Shown one piece after another: positions 26,517 through 35,078 of a stretch of 64,000 bases of DNA. The stretch comes from an uncultured Bacilli bacterium. Lineage in GTDB: Bacteria; Bacillota_I; Bacilli_A; RF39; UBA660. The translations under genes and the position numbers were made by a program. Under the pieces are notes generated by a model. That model was not told the origin of the DNA and did no database searches. It was given only the letters and a program-made list of their open reading frames with translations. Numbering within the stretch: position 1 is the stretch's first letter; every line of letters begins with the position of its first letter. The stretch spans positions 1 through 64,000 of the forward strand of contig CALVOV010000004.1 in assembly GCA_944350385.1 (NCBI GenBank), read 5' to 3'.

Positions 26517-28022
26517 CTATAATATTTCTACAGAATTATCACGATTATCACTAACCAAATCATTATTATCATCATAATTAACATTTGATACTGGAAAACT
26601 GATTATTTTTTGATTGAATCTGAATGTAAAAGTAGATCCTACACCATATATGCTTTCTACATTAATATCACCATCAAGTAATTCTACTAATGCCTTAGTA
26701 ATAGAAAGTCCTAATCCGGTACCACTAATATCAGAATCCATATTTTCCTCTGAACGATAGAATTTACCGAATAAATTTGGTAATTGATTTTCTTTTATAC
26801 CTTTACCAGTATCCTTAACAGAAATTGATAATTGACAATTATCTTTAATATTATTACATACTACGATAAAGTCAATAAATCCTTCCTCAGTATACTTTAC
26901 TGCATTACTAAGTAAATTAGTTAAGATTTGCTTTACTTTTTCTTTATCACCATATAATTCTAAAGGTAGATTTTCAGGATAGTGCATCCTTAATTTTATA
27001 CTTTTTGTACCAATATTTATTTTAAAAATACGTTCTAAGTCATCAAAAATAGTCATTGGATTATATACGATAGATTCAAGCTTCATTTCCCCTGCTTCTA
27101 ATTTATTAACATCCAATATACCATTAATTATCTCTAATAATCTCTGAGAAGCAACTAAAACATCATCCAAATCTTTATGTATACTTTCTATTTCGTTAGT
27201 TTCTTTCATCATTTGAGAAAGTCCAACTATCGCATTAAGCGGTGTTCTTATCTCATGTGACATACTACTTAAAAAATCACTTTTAGCTTTATTAGATTTC
27301 TCTGCTTGATTTTTAGCATACTCTAATTGAGCAATAATCTTAATATCAGGATTCTCAATTGTAAAATACATCCAATAACAAGAAATAGTTAAAGAAAATG
27401 AAGCTAAACATAATGATGGTAAAAAGAAATTAATAATTAGCGTTATAACTTCAGCAATTGTTAAAAAAATAAAAGTTGATAGTCTCTTTTTATTAATGCT
27501 TTTCCAATTTTTTTTAATTGTAGGTATAAGTATTGCCAAAAATATAATAACAACAAATGCTGAATAAGGATTACACGCTAATCCACCAACATAATATAAA
27601 TATCCATTATCTCTATAATAAAATTCAACAGGTAAAATAAACTGAAAAAATGCAATAATAGATAAAACTATTATATTTATTGATTTAATTTTACTAGATA
27701 TTTGTTTTAATAAATTCTGAAATTTTTGATTATTTTCCAAAGAAATACTTAATACATAATAAAATATTGAATAAAAGAAACATACTATCATTAAATAATT
27801 AACTTTTTTCAAAAATGCTAATAAAAATAAATTATCGATAAAAAAATAACTGCATATTAAAAATACCAATTCACTAAAATCTACCATCAAGCACGAAATT
27901 AAAGTATATCTATAACATTTATTATCAATATTTTTGATAGACTTTCTAGAAAAGTAAATAAAAATAAGAAAGGTGATAAATGCTAAGCAAATTGAATTTA
28001 ACATAATTCCAACCCAATCCAT
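26517..28022 (-). CDS. 7-TM histidine kinase without receiver domain (array member 3)
   Basis: A 501-residue kinase with seven TM helices, His256 in SMSHEIRTPLN, and full HATPase boxes (NLLSNAVKYTEEG, DTGKGI, GTGLGLSITKAL). It ends after a short Asn/Asp-rich tail closing NSVEIL, with no REC domain. Its core is clearly diverged from that of member 5, so absence of REC is not simply explained by a single duplication of one REC-less gene. AAGGAAGGTGAT precedes the ATG. It starts 24 bases after the stop of member 2. Confidence 0.9.
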   Translation of the reverse strand: MDWVGIMLNSICLAFITFLIFIYFSRKSIKNIDNKCYRYTLISCLMVDFSELVFLICSYFFIDNLFLLAFLKKVNYLMIVCFFYSIFYYVLSISLENNQKFQNLLKQISSKIKSINIIVLSIIAFFQFILPVEFYYRDNGYLYYVGGLACNPYSAFVVIIFLAILIPTIKKNWKSINKKRLSTFIFLTIAEVITLIINFFLPSLCLASFSLTISCYWMYFTIENPDIKIIAQLEYAKNQAEKSNKAKSDFLSSMSHEIRTPLNAIVGLSQMMKETNEIESIHKDLDDVLVASQRLLEIINGILDVNKLEAGEMKLESIVYNPMTIFDDLERIFKINIGTKSIKLRMHYPENLPLELYGDKEKVKQILTNLLSNAVKYTEEGFIDFIVVCNNIKDNCQLSISVKDTGKGIKENQLPNLFGKFYRSEENMDSDISGTGLGLSITKALVELLDGDINVESIYGVGSTFTFRFNQKIISFPVSNVNYDDNNDLVSDNRDNSVEIL

Positions 28023-28045
28023 ATATAATCACCTTCCTTAAAATC

Positions 28046-30637
28046 TTATAATATCTCAGTATCAGTATTACTTACTGAATTTTCAATATTAGTAATATGT
28101 TCATTTATATCTTCACCTTTTTTAATCATGTGAATATCATCAATATCTACATACTTTCCTAATGTTTCTTGTAATATTTGCTTAACTATAGGCTTAGAAA
28201 TATACTCATCAAATCCTACTGCTAAATATTTTTCTCTTGATCCTTCCATTGAATCGGCAGTTAAAGCAATGATAGGAGTATTGAAACCTTCCATAGCTTT
28301 TAACTTTTTCATTGTTTCTACTCCACCTAAATCTGGCATCATAATATCCATAAATATCAAATCATATTTATTTTTATTCTTTTGCACCATATCTAGGCAT
28401 TCTAACCCACCATGAGCCTGCTCTACCTGATAATTTAAATCATTTAACATTCTAGAAGCAACTTTCAAATTTACCTTGTTATCATCAACAACAAGTAAAA
28501 TATTAGTTCTTTTTTCATTATTATTTACAACATTATTTGTATTTTCCATAGTAGTTTCTGAAGAGATAGTATTAGGTATTTCTTCACCATTTTTAACCAT
28601 ATGAATATCATCAATATCTACATACTTTCCTAATGTTTCTTGTAATATTTGTTTAACTATAGGCTTAGAAATATACTCATCAAATCCTACGGCTAAATAT
28701 TTTTCTCTTGACCCTTCCATTGAATCGGCAGTTAAAGCAATGATTGGAGTATTGAAACCTTCCATAGCTTTTAACTTTTTCATTGTTTCTACTCCACCTA
28801 AATCTGGCATCATAATATCCATAAATATCAAATCATATTTATTTTTATTCTTTTGTACCATATCTAGGCATTCTAGCCCACCATGAGCCTGCTCTACCTG
28901 ATAATTTAAATCATTTAATATTCTAGAAGCAACTTTTAAATTCATTTTATTATCATCAACAACTAACAACAATCTAGTCTTATCATCTCGATTAATCATT
29001 GAATTAATATTTTCTTTAATGATAGATGTATTATCAACATTTGTTGAATTTTCACTCGTAATTTTTGGAGTATCATTAGTAACGAGTTTATCAGCTATAG
29101 TCTCAGTTTTCTCAACACTAATAGGTTCAATAGAATCTGACTTAATGGTCTCTTCAGTTTTATCTTTAATAGTTGGTAATGTTGAAGATGATGGAATAGT
29201 TGTATTAACAACTGAAGTTGGTATAGTCTGTGTAATTACTACAGTAAAAGTAGATCCAACACCATATTTTGTATCAACTTTGATTGTACCATCTAACAAT
29301 TCTACTAAAGATTTAGTAATTGCTAAGCCTAAACCTGTTCCTTCTATATTAGTATCTTTATCTTCGTCTAATCTATTAAATTTAGTAAATAAAGTTGGAA
29401 GTTGCTCTTCTTTCATTCCTCGTCCTGTATCTTTTACTGATAAAGTTAAAGTACACTTATCATAATTTATTTTACATCTAACATTAAGATCAACAAAACC
29501 TTTTTCAGTATATTTAACTGCATTAGTTAATAAATTAGTTAAAATTTGTTTTATTTTTTCCTTATCGCCATACAATTCACTTGGTAAATTAGAATCAAAA
29601 TCTGTTCTTAATTCTAAATCTTTACTACCTATACGAATGCGAATCATTCTTAAAACATTTTCAAATAAATCAAGAGGATTATAGTTGCTCTCAATAACTT
29701 CCATCTTATTTGCTTCTAATTTATTAATATCCAATATACCATTAACAATCTCTAACAAATTTTGTGAAGCTAATAAAATATCTTTAGAATCTGATTGCAT
29801 CTCCTGAACATCATCACATTCAGAAATCATTTGTGAAAGTCCTACTATTGCATTAAGCGGTGTTCTAATTTCATGTGACATACTGCTCAAGAAATCGCTC
29901 TTAGCCTCATTTGATTTCTCTGCTTGATTTTTAGCAAGTTCTAATTCAGCTATTAACTTAATATCTGGATTTTCAATAGTATGGAACATCAAATATGAAA
30001 CTAGCGTAAATAACACTATCAAAGCACAAATATGAGGATTTAAAGTAACAACTACAATATAAATAATAATTAATAAATATAATAAATAAAAAGGAACAAC
30101 TTTCTTTACTGGAAGTTTATTTCTATTTTTTGCAATCAAATATATTGTCATTAGAATAAATGGAGCATAAATAACATACAATAGAACCATTGCAGGTCCA
30201 CCTACTATATAAAAATTTTCAGTTACTTCAAGTGATGCAGGTAAAACCATTTGAAGAACACCAGTAATAATCATAAATAAGTAAACAAAAAAATTATATT
30301 TATTTTTATTTTTTAAATAAATAATTTCAAATTCTTCTGTATTTTCTCGAATAACGACATATAAATACAAAATCAAAAAGAATAAATAAAATACAGAAGC
30401 CATAGAATATATTCTTAAAGAAAATATCAAAATAGGAACAGCCGACCTATATTGCTCCAAAAATATATAAAGAAATAAATGTGACACTACTTCAATAAAG
30501 TTCCAAAGTAATAATTGTCGATAAATCTTATTTTCCAAATTATTCATATTTTTCTTAGATAAATAAATACATATCAAAAATATTAAAAAGACTAATGTAA
30601 GTGCTGTAAGAAAAATATTAACTATAAAATACAACAT
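28046..30637 (-). CDS. 7-TM hybrid histidine kinase with two receiver domains (array member 2)
   Basis: An 863-residue kinase. The seven-TM sensor resembles that of member 1. His255 lies in SMSHEIRTPLN, HATPase motifs are complete, and a linker of about 95 residues is followed by two tandem REC domains with phospho-acceptors Asp607 and Asp764. The second REC is a near-exact in-frame copy of the first, 157 codons later. Both retain VVDDNK, FMDIMMP, ALTADS and SKPI, so both look functional. The protein ends SNTDTEIL. It has its own good promoter at 30663-30691, so the array is not one simple transcript. Confidence 0.92.
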   Translation of the reverse strand: MLYFIVNIFLTALTLVFLIFLICIYLSKKNMNNLENKIYRQLLLWNFIEVVSHLFLYIFLEQYRSAVPILIFSLRIYSMASVFYLFFLILYLYVVIRENTEEFEIIYLKNKNKYNFFVYLFMIITGVLQMVLPASLEVTENFYIVGGPAMVLLYVIYAPFILMTIYLIAKNRNKLPVKKVVPFYLLYLLIIIYIVVVTLNPHICALIVLFTLVSYLMFHTIENPDIKLIAELELAKNQAEKSNEAKSDFLSSMSHEIRTPLNAIVGLSQMISECDDVQEMQSDSKDILLASQNLLEIVNGILDINKLEANKMEVIESNYNPLDLFENVLRMIRIRIGSKDLELRTDFDSNLPSELYGDKEKIKQILTNLLTNAVKYTEKGFVDLNVRCKINYDKCTLTLSVKDTGRGMKEEQLPTLFTKFNRLDEDKDTNIEGTGLGLAITKSLVELLDGTIKVDTKYGVGSTFTVVITQTIPTSVVNTTIPSSSTLPTIKDKTEETIKSDSIEPISVEKTETIADKLVTNDTPKITSENSTNVDNTSIIKENINSMINRDDKTRLLLVVDDNKMNLKVASRILNDLNYQVEQAHGGLECLDMVQKNKNKYDLIFMDIMMPDLGGVETMKKLKAMEGFNTPIIALTADSMEGSREKYLAVGFDEYISKPIVKQILQETLGKYVDIDDIHMVKNGEEIPNTISSETTMENTNNVVNNNEKRTNILLVVDDNKVNLKVASRMLNDLNYQVEQAHGGLECLDMVQKNKNKYDLIFMDIMMPDLGGVETMKKLKAMEGFNTPIIALTADSMEGSREKYLAVGFDEYISKPIVKQILQETLGKYVDIDDIHMIKKGEDINEHITNIENSVSNTDTEIL
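28111..28493 (-). repeat. Receiver-domain repeat unit 2 within array member 2
   Basis: About 383 bp matching 28582-28964 at an offset of 471 (exactly 157 codons), with only about a dozen to fifteen base differences. Confidence 0.9.
28582..28964 (-). repeat. Receiver-domain repeat unit 1 within array member 2
   Basis: Partner of 28111-28493. It encodes the first REC domain (Asp607). Confidence 0.9.
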
Positions 30638-30662
30638 AAATAAATCACCCTATTTTATTATT

Positions 30663-30691
30663 ATTATAGCAAGATTAACTATCAATGTAAA
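30663..30691 (-). promoter_or_regulatory. Internal promoter before array member 2
   Basis: TTTACA (30686-30691), 17-base spacer, TATAAT (30663-30668). It lies in the 70-base gap between members 1 and 2. Confidence 0.7.
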
Positions 30692-30707
30692 TTATTAATC
30701 CGATATT

Positions 30708-32672
30708 TTAAATAATTTCTTCATTAGAATCTAGATTATTATTATCATTATTACTTTGATTATTATTACTAATAAACCTATTTAAGACATCCTCTAATCT
30801 TTGCTTTACAACTGGTTTAGCAATATACTCATCAAATCCAGCTGAAAGATATTTTTCTCTTGAACCCTCCATGGAATCGGCAGTTAAGGCAATTATTGGT
30901 ATATTGAAACCTCCGGTAGCTTTTAATTTTTTCATTGTCTCTACTCCATCCAAATCTGGCATCATAATATCCATAAATATTAAATTATATTTATTTTTAT
31001 CCTTTTCTACTATTTCTAAACATTCCAACCCACCATGAGCATCATCAACATTATATCCAAGTTCTTTTAACATTTTTGTTGCTACCTTCAAATTTATATT
31101 ATTGTCATCAACCACTAGCAAAGAACTATGAGAAATATTAGTAGTTTCAGGTGTTTCAATATTAGATGAAATAATTAACTGATTATTTGCCAATTCCTTT
31201 TGAATATTTTGAGAATTTTTTTCATCTTTATGATTTCTCGTTTCTAAAGATGTGATGATAGTTTGCTCAACAGATACAGTAAAAGTTGACCCTTCACCAT
31301 AAATTGAATCAACTTTGATTGTACCATTTAATAATTCCACCAAAGCCTTAGTAATTGCTAATCCTAAACCAGTTCCTTCAATATCAGAATCCTTATCTTC
31401 TTCTAGTCTATTGAATCTAGTAAATAATTTAGCAATTTGTTCTTCTTTCATTCCACGTCCCGTATCTTTAACCATCAAAATTAAAGTGCATTTATTATTG
31501 TCAATCTTACAGGAAACATTAAAATCAATAAAACCTTTATCAGTATATTTAACTGCATTAGTTAATAAATTAGTTAAAATCTGTTTTATTTTTTCTTTAT
31601 CACCAAATAATTCTTCCGGTAGTTTATCATCAAAATTTGTTCTTAATTCTATTGGTTTATTGCCTAAACGAATACGAATCATTCTTAATACATCATCAAA
31701 TATATCAAATAGTTTATAATTACACTCAATAACTTCCATCTTATTTGCATCAATTTTATTGATATCTAATATGCCATTAATGATTTCTAATAAATTTTGT
31801 GAAGCTATAATAACATCATCTAAATCTCTATGAATACTATCAATATCATCTGTTTCTTTCATCATTTGAGATAAACCAACAATTGCATTAAGTGGTGTTC
31901 TTATCTCATGTGACATACTGCTTAAAAAATCACTCTTAGCTTCATTAGATTTCTCAGCTTGAGTTTTAGCAAGTTGTAGTTTAGCAATCAATTTAATATC
32001 TGGGTTTTCAATTGTATGAAACATCAAAAAAGATACTAAAGTAAATAAAACAGATAAAGCACATATATATGGATTCAAAGCATAAACTATCAAATAAAGA
32101 GCAACCATAACTCCTAAAATATAAAAAGGAATTACTTTCTTTTTTGGTAGCTTTTTTATATTCTTTATTATAAAGAAAATAGATGCAATATTAAACGGAA
32201 AGTATGAAACAACAAGCATTGTAATAGCTGGTCCTGAATAAAGACAAAATTCATCAGTAAACTCAATCCCTAATGGCAATATAAACTGCAAAATAGCTGT
32301 AGTAATCATAAAAATATAAATATACATAAGATATTTTTTTCTGTTTTTTAAATATACTACTTCAAATTGTTCTTCATTTTCACGTATAACAACATATAAA
32401 TAAATAGTTAAGAAAAACATATAAAAAATTGTGAAAATTGTATAAGTTTTAACAAAAAAATGTATAAACAACATACTATCTCTTGAAAATTCTAAAATAA
32501 AGTATAAAACCATGTCTGAAAAAACCATAAAAAAATTTGAAATTAACAATTGCCTATATACCTTATTTTCCAAATTATTCATGTTTTTCTTAGAAAGATA
32601 AAGACCTATCAAAAATATTAGGAATAACATTGTTGAAGATGATAAAAAAATATTAACAATAAAATATAACAT
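30708..32672 (-). CDS. 7-TM hybrid histidine kinase (array member 1)
   Basis: A 654-residue hybrid kinase with a seven-TM sensor (about 3-230), His255 in SMSHEIRTPLN, N-box NLLTNAVKYTDKG, DTGRGM and GTGLGLAITKAL. The short linker is followed by a REC domain with VVDDNN, Asp568 in FMDIMMP, ALTADS and AKPV. An Asn/Asp-rich tail ends NEEII. AAGGAG precedes the ATG, and the acyltransferase stop codon lies only 26 bases upstream, so the two genes are probably co-transcribed. The sensor half is closest to that of member 2. Confidence 0.92.
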   Translation of the reverse strand: MLYFIVNIFLSSSTMLFLIFLIGLYLSKKNMNNLENKVYRQLLISNFFMVFSDMVLYFILEFSRDSMLFIHFFVKTYTIFTIFYMFFLTIYLYVVIRENEEQFEVVYLKNRKKYLMYIYIFMITTAILQFILPLGIEFTDEFCLYSGPAITMLVVSYFPFNIASIFFIIKNIKKLPKKKVIPFYILGVMVALYLIVYALNPYICALSVLFTLVSFLMFHTIENPDIKLIAKLQLAKTQAEKSNEAKSDFLSSMSHEIRTPLNAIVGLSQMMKETDDIDSIHRDLDDVIIASQNLLEIINGILDINKIDANKMEVIECNYKLFDIFDDVLRMIRIRLGNKPIELRTNFDDKLPEELFGDKEKIKQILTNLLTNAVKYTDKGFIDFNVSCKIDNNKCTLILMVKDTGRGMKEEQIAKLFTRFNRLEEDKDSDIEGTGLGLAITKALVELLNGTIKVDSIYGEGSTFTVSVEQTIITSLETRNHKDEKNSQNIQKELANNQLIISSNIETPETTNISHSSLLVVDDNNINLKVATKMLKELGYNVDDAHGGLECLEIVEKDKNKYNLIFMDIMMPDLDGVETMKKLKATGGFNIPIIALTADSMEGSREKYLSAGFDEYIAKPVVKQRLEDVLNRFISNNNQSNNDNNNLDSNEEII

Positions 32673-32698
32673 ATAATGCTCTCCTTATCTTAAATATT

Positions 32699-33658
32699 TT
32701 AATTATCAAGAAATTTATTTTTCTTTACGTATTTTATAAATTTAGAAAATTCAAAAATAATTGTTCCAACAATTAAACATACTATTAATGTAAGAACAAT
32801 CTGTACGAATGGATTATTCACATATAACTTTTCTACTCTAATAGTTTGAATAATTATTCCATGAGATAAGTAAAAATACAAAGTCTTATTCCCTATTGAT
32901 TCTAAGAAGTTTTTATTCTTAGGTATTATACTCAACACAAAACTACTAACAATAAAGAATATCGGTAATAAACAAATTCTCTTTATGAAACCATCAAAAA
33001 CAGTTATGGATTCATAATAAGTATTTTTTAAATAAGTATCTGAAAAACTAAAGAAACTTTGATTAAATAAAAACCAAACTATTATTCCAATAGCAACAAA
33101 GCTAAACAAATACTTATATTTTTGAACAAAATCATTTATCTTAAATTCTTCATGAAAATATCCAAGTACAAAGAATGGAAAAAGATTGATAGTACGACTA
33201 ATAGATAAAAAATCTGTTATAAAAGGAATAAATCCTGAAACAAGCATTAATATTAAACTGACAATAAAAATATTTTTATAATTAAATTTTGGAAAAATGT
33301 ACTCAGATAAGTAAAGATAGCCACATGTTAATAAATACCATAGAGTATATCTGGGATATAAAATAGCATCAGCCGAAAGGCTTTTTAAAATAAAATAATA
33401 ATAAAGTGTTGTTATAACTTGCACAACTAAAAACACTTTAATCATATACCAAAATCTCTCTTTTGGTTCTCTTCTACTTAATCGTGCAAAAATACCAGTA
33501 ACATAAATGAATAATGGCATCATGAAAAATCCACATATTTTAGATAAAGACTTATCATATCCATAATAACTACTAAACGCACCAAAAATATGATAAAAAA
33601 TAACAACTAACATTAATAATCCTTTAAGATTATCATAATAATAAATTCTCTTCTTCAT
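32699..33658 (-). CDS. Acyltransferase-3 family membrane protein
   Basis: A 319-residue polytopic protein with about ten TM helices. The N-terminal block (YYYDNLKGLLMLVVIFYHIF) carries the D-N-L-K-G and later His typical of acyltransferase-3 proteins, followed by MMPLFIYVTGIFARL. Such proteins O-acylate sugars, peptidoglycan or lipids at the outer face of the membrane, moving the acyl group across. It leads directly into the kinase array and shares the transcript with at least member 1. The acceptor is unknown; a surface polymer is the obvious guess. Its leader contains a 5'-terminal stem-loop (33690-33711). Confidence 0.83.
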   Translation of the reverse strand: MKKRIYYYDNLKGLLMLVVIFYHIFGAFSSYYGYDKSLSKICGFFMMPLFIYVTGIFARLSRREPKERFWYMIKVFLVVQVITTLYYYFILKSLSADAILYPRYTLWYLLTCGYLYLSEYIFPKFNYKNIFIVSLILMLVSGFIPFITDFLSISRTINLFPFFVLGYFHEEFKINDFVQKYKYLFSFVAIGIIVWFLFNQSFFSFSDTYLKNTYYESITVFDGFIKRICLLPIFFIVSSFVLSIIPKNKNFLESIGNKTLYFYLSHGIIIQTIRVEKLYVNNPFVQIVLTLIVCLIVGTIIFEFSKFIKYVKKNKFLDN

Positions 33659-33689
33659 ACAACATAATCCTTATAATTAAATTTTGTTT

Positions 33690-33711
33690 GATAGCAAGCT
33701 ACTTGCCTATC
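33690..33711 (-). other. 5'-terminal stem-loop in the acyltransferase/kinase leader
   Basis: On the minus strand GATAG-G-CAAG, loop TAG, CTTG-CTATC forms a nine-pair stem with one bulged G. It begins within a few bases of the transcription start expected from the -10 at 33724-33729, and no T run follows. It could stabilise the mRNA or be an operator. Confidence 0.55.
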
Positions 33712-33723
33712 CTAATATAATTA

Positions 33724-33732
33724 TTATAACAC
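33724..33732 (-). promoter_or_regulatory. Extended -10 promoter of the acyltransferase/kinase operon
   Basis: TGTTATAAT is a perfect extended -10 element. No good -35 is visible. Confidence 0.6.
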
Positions 33733-33774
33733 TTATAAATTTAAATATAAAGATTTATTATATTAATTTAATAA

Positions 33775-34149
33775 CTACTCACATACTTCATAATCATCAA
33801 TCACATCTTCTCCAGTATTCTCATCACTAGAAAAATATTTTTTTTCAAATTCAGTATTATTATACATATTTTTCAAATTTACATAAGTTAATAACATTGC
33901 TCTTATCCTTTCAAAATATGTATAGTGTGGTTCATTTCTTAAAACAGAAATATGAATCAGATCACTTGAAAATTGTGGATAACTTAATCTTACTAGTGAA
34001 TCCAAATACTCAAAATTATCTTCTTCTCCCTTATATGATTTATTTTTATAATCTAACATAGTCTTAAATAAATCTAAATATAAATTTTTCAATATATCCA
34101 TAATTTCATCATATTCTTCTTTATTAAATAAATTTTTTTCTTCAGCCAT
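33775..34149 (-). CDS. Hypothetical 124-residue protein
   Basis: I do not recognise it. It is a small, acidic, predicted all-helical cytoplasmic protein. It begins MAEEKNLFNKEEYDEIMDIL, with a R-N-E-P-H-Y-T-Y-F-E-R-I-R stretch near residue 75 and a strongly acidic C-terminus ending YEVCE. AAGGAG stands correctly before the ATG. It lies between def and the kinase array without obvious link to either. Confidence 0.65.
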   Translation of the reverse strand: MAEEKNLFNKEEYDEIMDILKNLYLDLFKTMLDYKNKSYKGEEDNFEYLDSLVRLSYPQFSSDLIHISVLRNEPHYTYFERIRAMLLTYVNLKNMYNNTEFEKKYFSSDENTGEDVIDDYEVCE

Positions 34150-34244
34150 AATGTTTTCTCCTTAAAAAAATATTTTTATTATCAATAGAAAGTATTACCT
34201 CAATTATAAAATATAAAATAAAATTATGCAATTTACTTTCAATC

Positions 34245-34288
34245 TAAAAAAAAACAATTATATTACAGTAAATTTGCAATACAATTGT
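34245..34288 (-). terminator. Terminator of def
   Basis: Stem ACAATTGTATT / AATATAATTGT (one mismatch) followed by nine T on the minus strand, just after the def stop. Confidence 0.75.
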
Positions 34289-34295
34289 CCAATCC

Positions 34296-34937
34296 TTATA
34301 TTAACTTATTTTTTATATTTTTTTGTTCTTTTTCTTTCAAATTCTCAAAATCACCTGTTTTAGAATAAATTTTATATGGATGATTTTGTCTCCACTTTTT
34401 TCTCTCTTCTGTAGAAAAAACAAATAATTCTTCAGCTATATCAATATGTAATATACCATCAAGATGATCAATTTCATGAGATAAAACAGTTGACTCAAAG
34501 CCCTCAAAAGTATCAAGATGTCTATTGTTATAAGTATCATAATATTCTAATATTATTTTATATGGCCTTAAAACTCTACCAAAATTATCTAAGCAACTAG
34601 CACAAGCTTCCCAATAATCAGTTAACCCCTCTCTTTTAATAATAACCGGATTAATTAATATTCTTGATTCATTATATTTTTTTTCTTCTAATGATTCAGA
34701 ATTTGTTTGCATTTTATTAATTATATCTAAATTAGTATTTTTTAGATAAATTAACCTCTTTGGTATACCTAGTTGCACTGCTGCCATTGCCATTACGTCA
34801 TTTTCACAACAATATTGCTCCAAAATTTTTATATCACTAATTAGACTTTTATCAGTAGCAATATCTACAGGTACTGATATTTGTCTTAAATATTCTTCAT
34901 TGTCTGCTATTGTAATAGATTTAAGTATTTTTTTCAT
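34296..34937 (-). CDS. def: Peptide deformylase (divergent)
   Basis: A 213-residue metallo-deformylase removing the N-formyl group from nascent proteins. Motif 3, HEIDHLDG (about residue 155), gives the two His ligands and the catalytic Glu. Motif 1 reads MAAVQLGIP instead of the usual G-x-G-x-A-A-x-Q. Motif 2 reads EACASC instead of EGCLS but keeps the Cys ligand. The C-terminal extension is Lys-rich. The start is the ATG preceded by AGAGAGG; the frame opens six codons earlier at a non-ATG start. It is a divergent but apparently active type. A 9-bp inverted repeat lies about 80 bases upstream. Confidence 0.88.
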   Translation of the reverse strand: MKKILKSITIADNEEYLRQISVPVDIATDKSLISDIKILEQYCCENDVMAMAAVQLGIPKRLIYLKNTNLDIINKMQTNSESLEEKKYNESRILINPVIIKREGLTDYWEACASCLDNFGRVLRPYKIILEYYDTYNNRHLDTFEGFESTVLSHEIDHLDGILHIDIAEELFVFSTEERKKWRQNHPYKIYSKTGDFENLKEKEQKNIKNKLI

Positions 34938-35019
34938 TTTTTTCCTCTCTAACACATAATAATTAAATTAAAATTATTCCTTGAAATAACAAATCCAAGA
35001 CTCCTCTTTATTTAACTTA

Positions 35020-35045
35020 TTCATCAAAACACAACATTTGATGAA
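35020..35045. repeat. 9-bp inverted repeat between rlmD and def
   Basis: TTCATCAAA and TTTGATGAA separated by eight bases. No T run follows on either strand, so an operator or mRNA stem is as likely as a terminator. Confidence 0.5.
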
Positions 35046-35078
35046 ATATGCCAACTATATATATTACTCTACGAGAAA

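Noticed and set aside
18343-32672. Kinase array as chemotaxis or diguanylate cyclase system
   Set aside because: No CheW, HPt, GGDEF or EAL motif occurs in any of the seven proteins; the domains are HisKA, HATPase and REC only.
33690-33711. Cyclic-di-GMP riboswitch upstream of the acyltransferase
   Set aside because: The structured element is only 22 bases and lacks the conserved core of either class.
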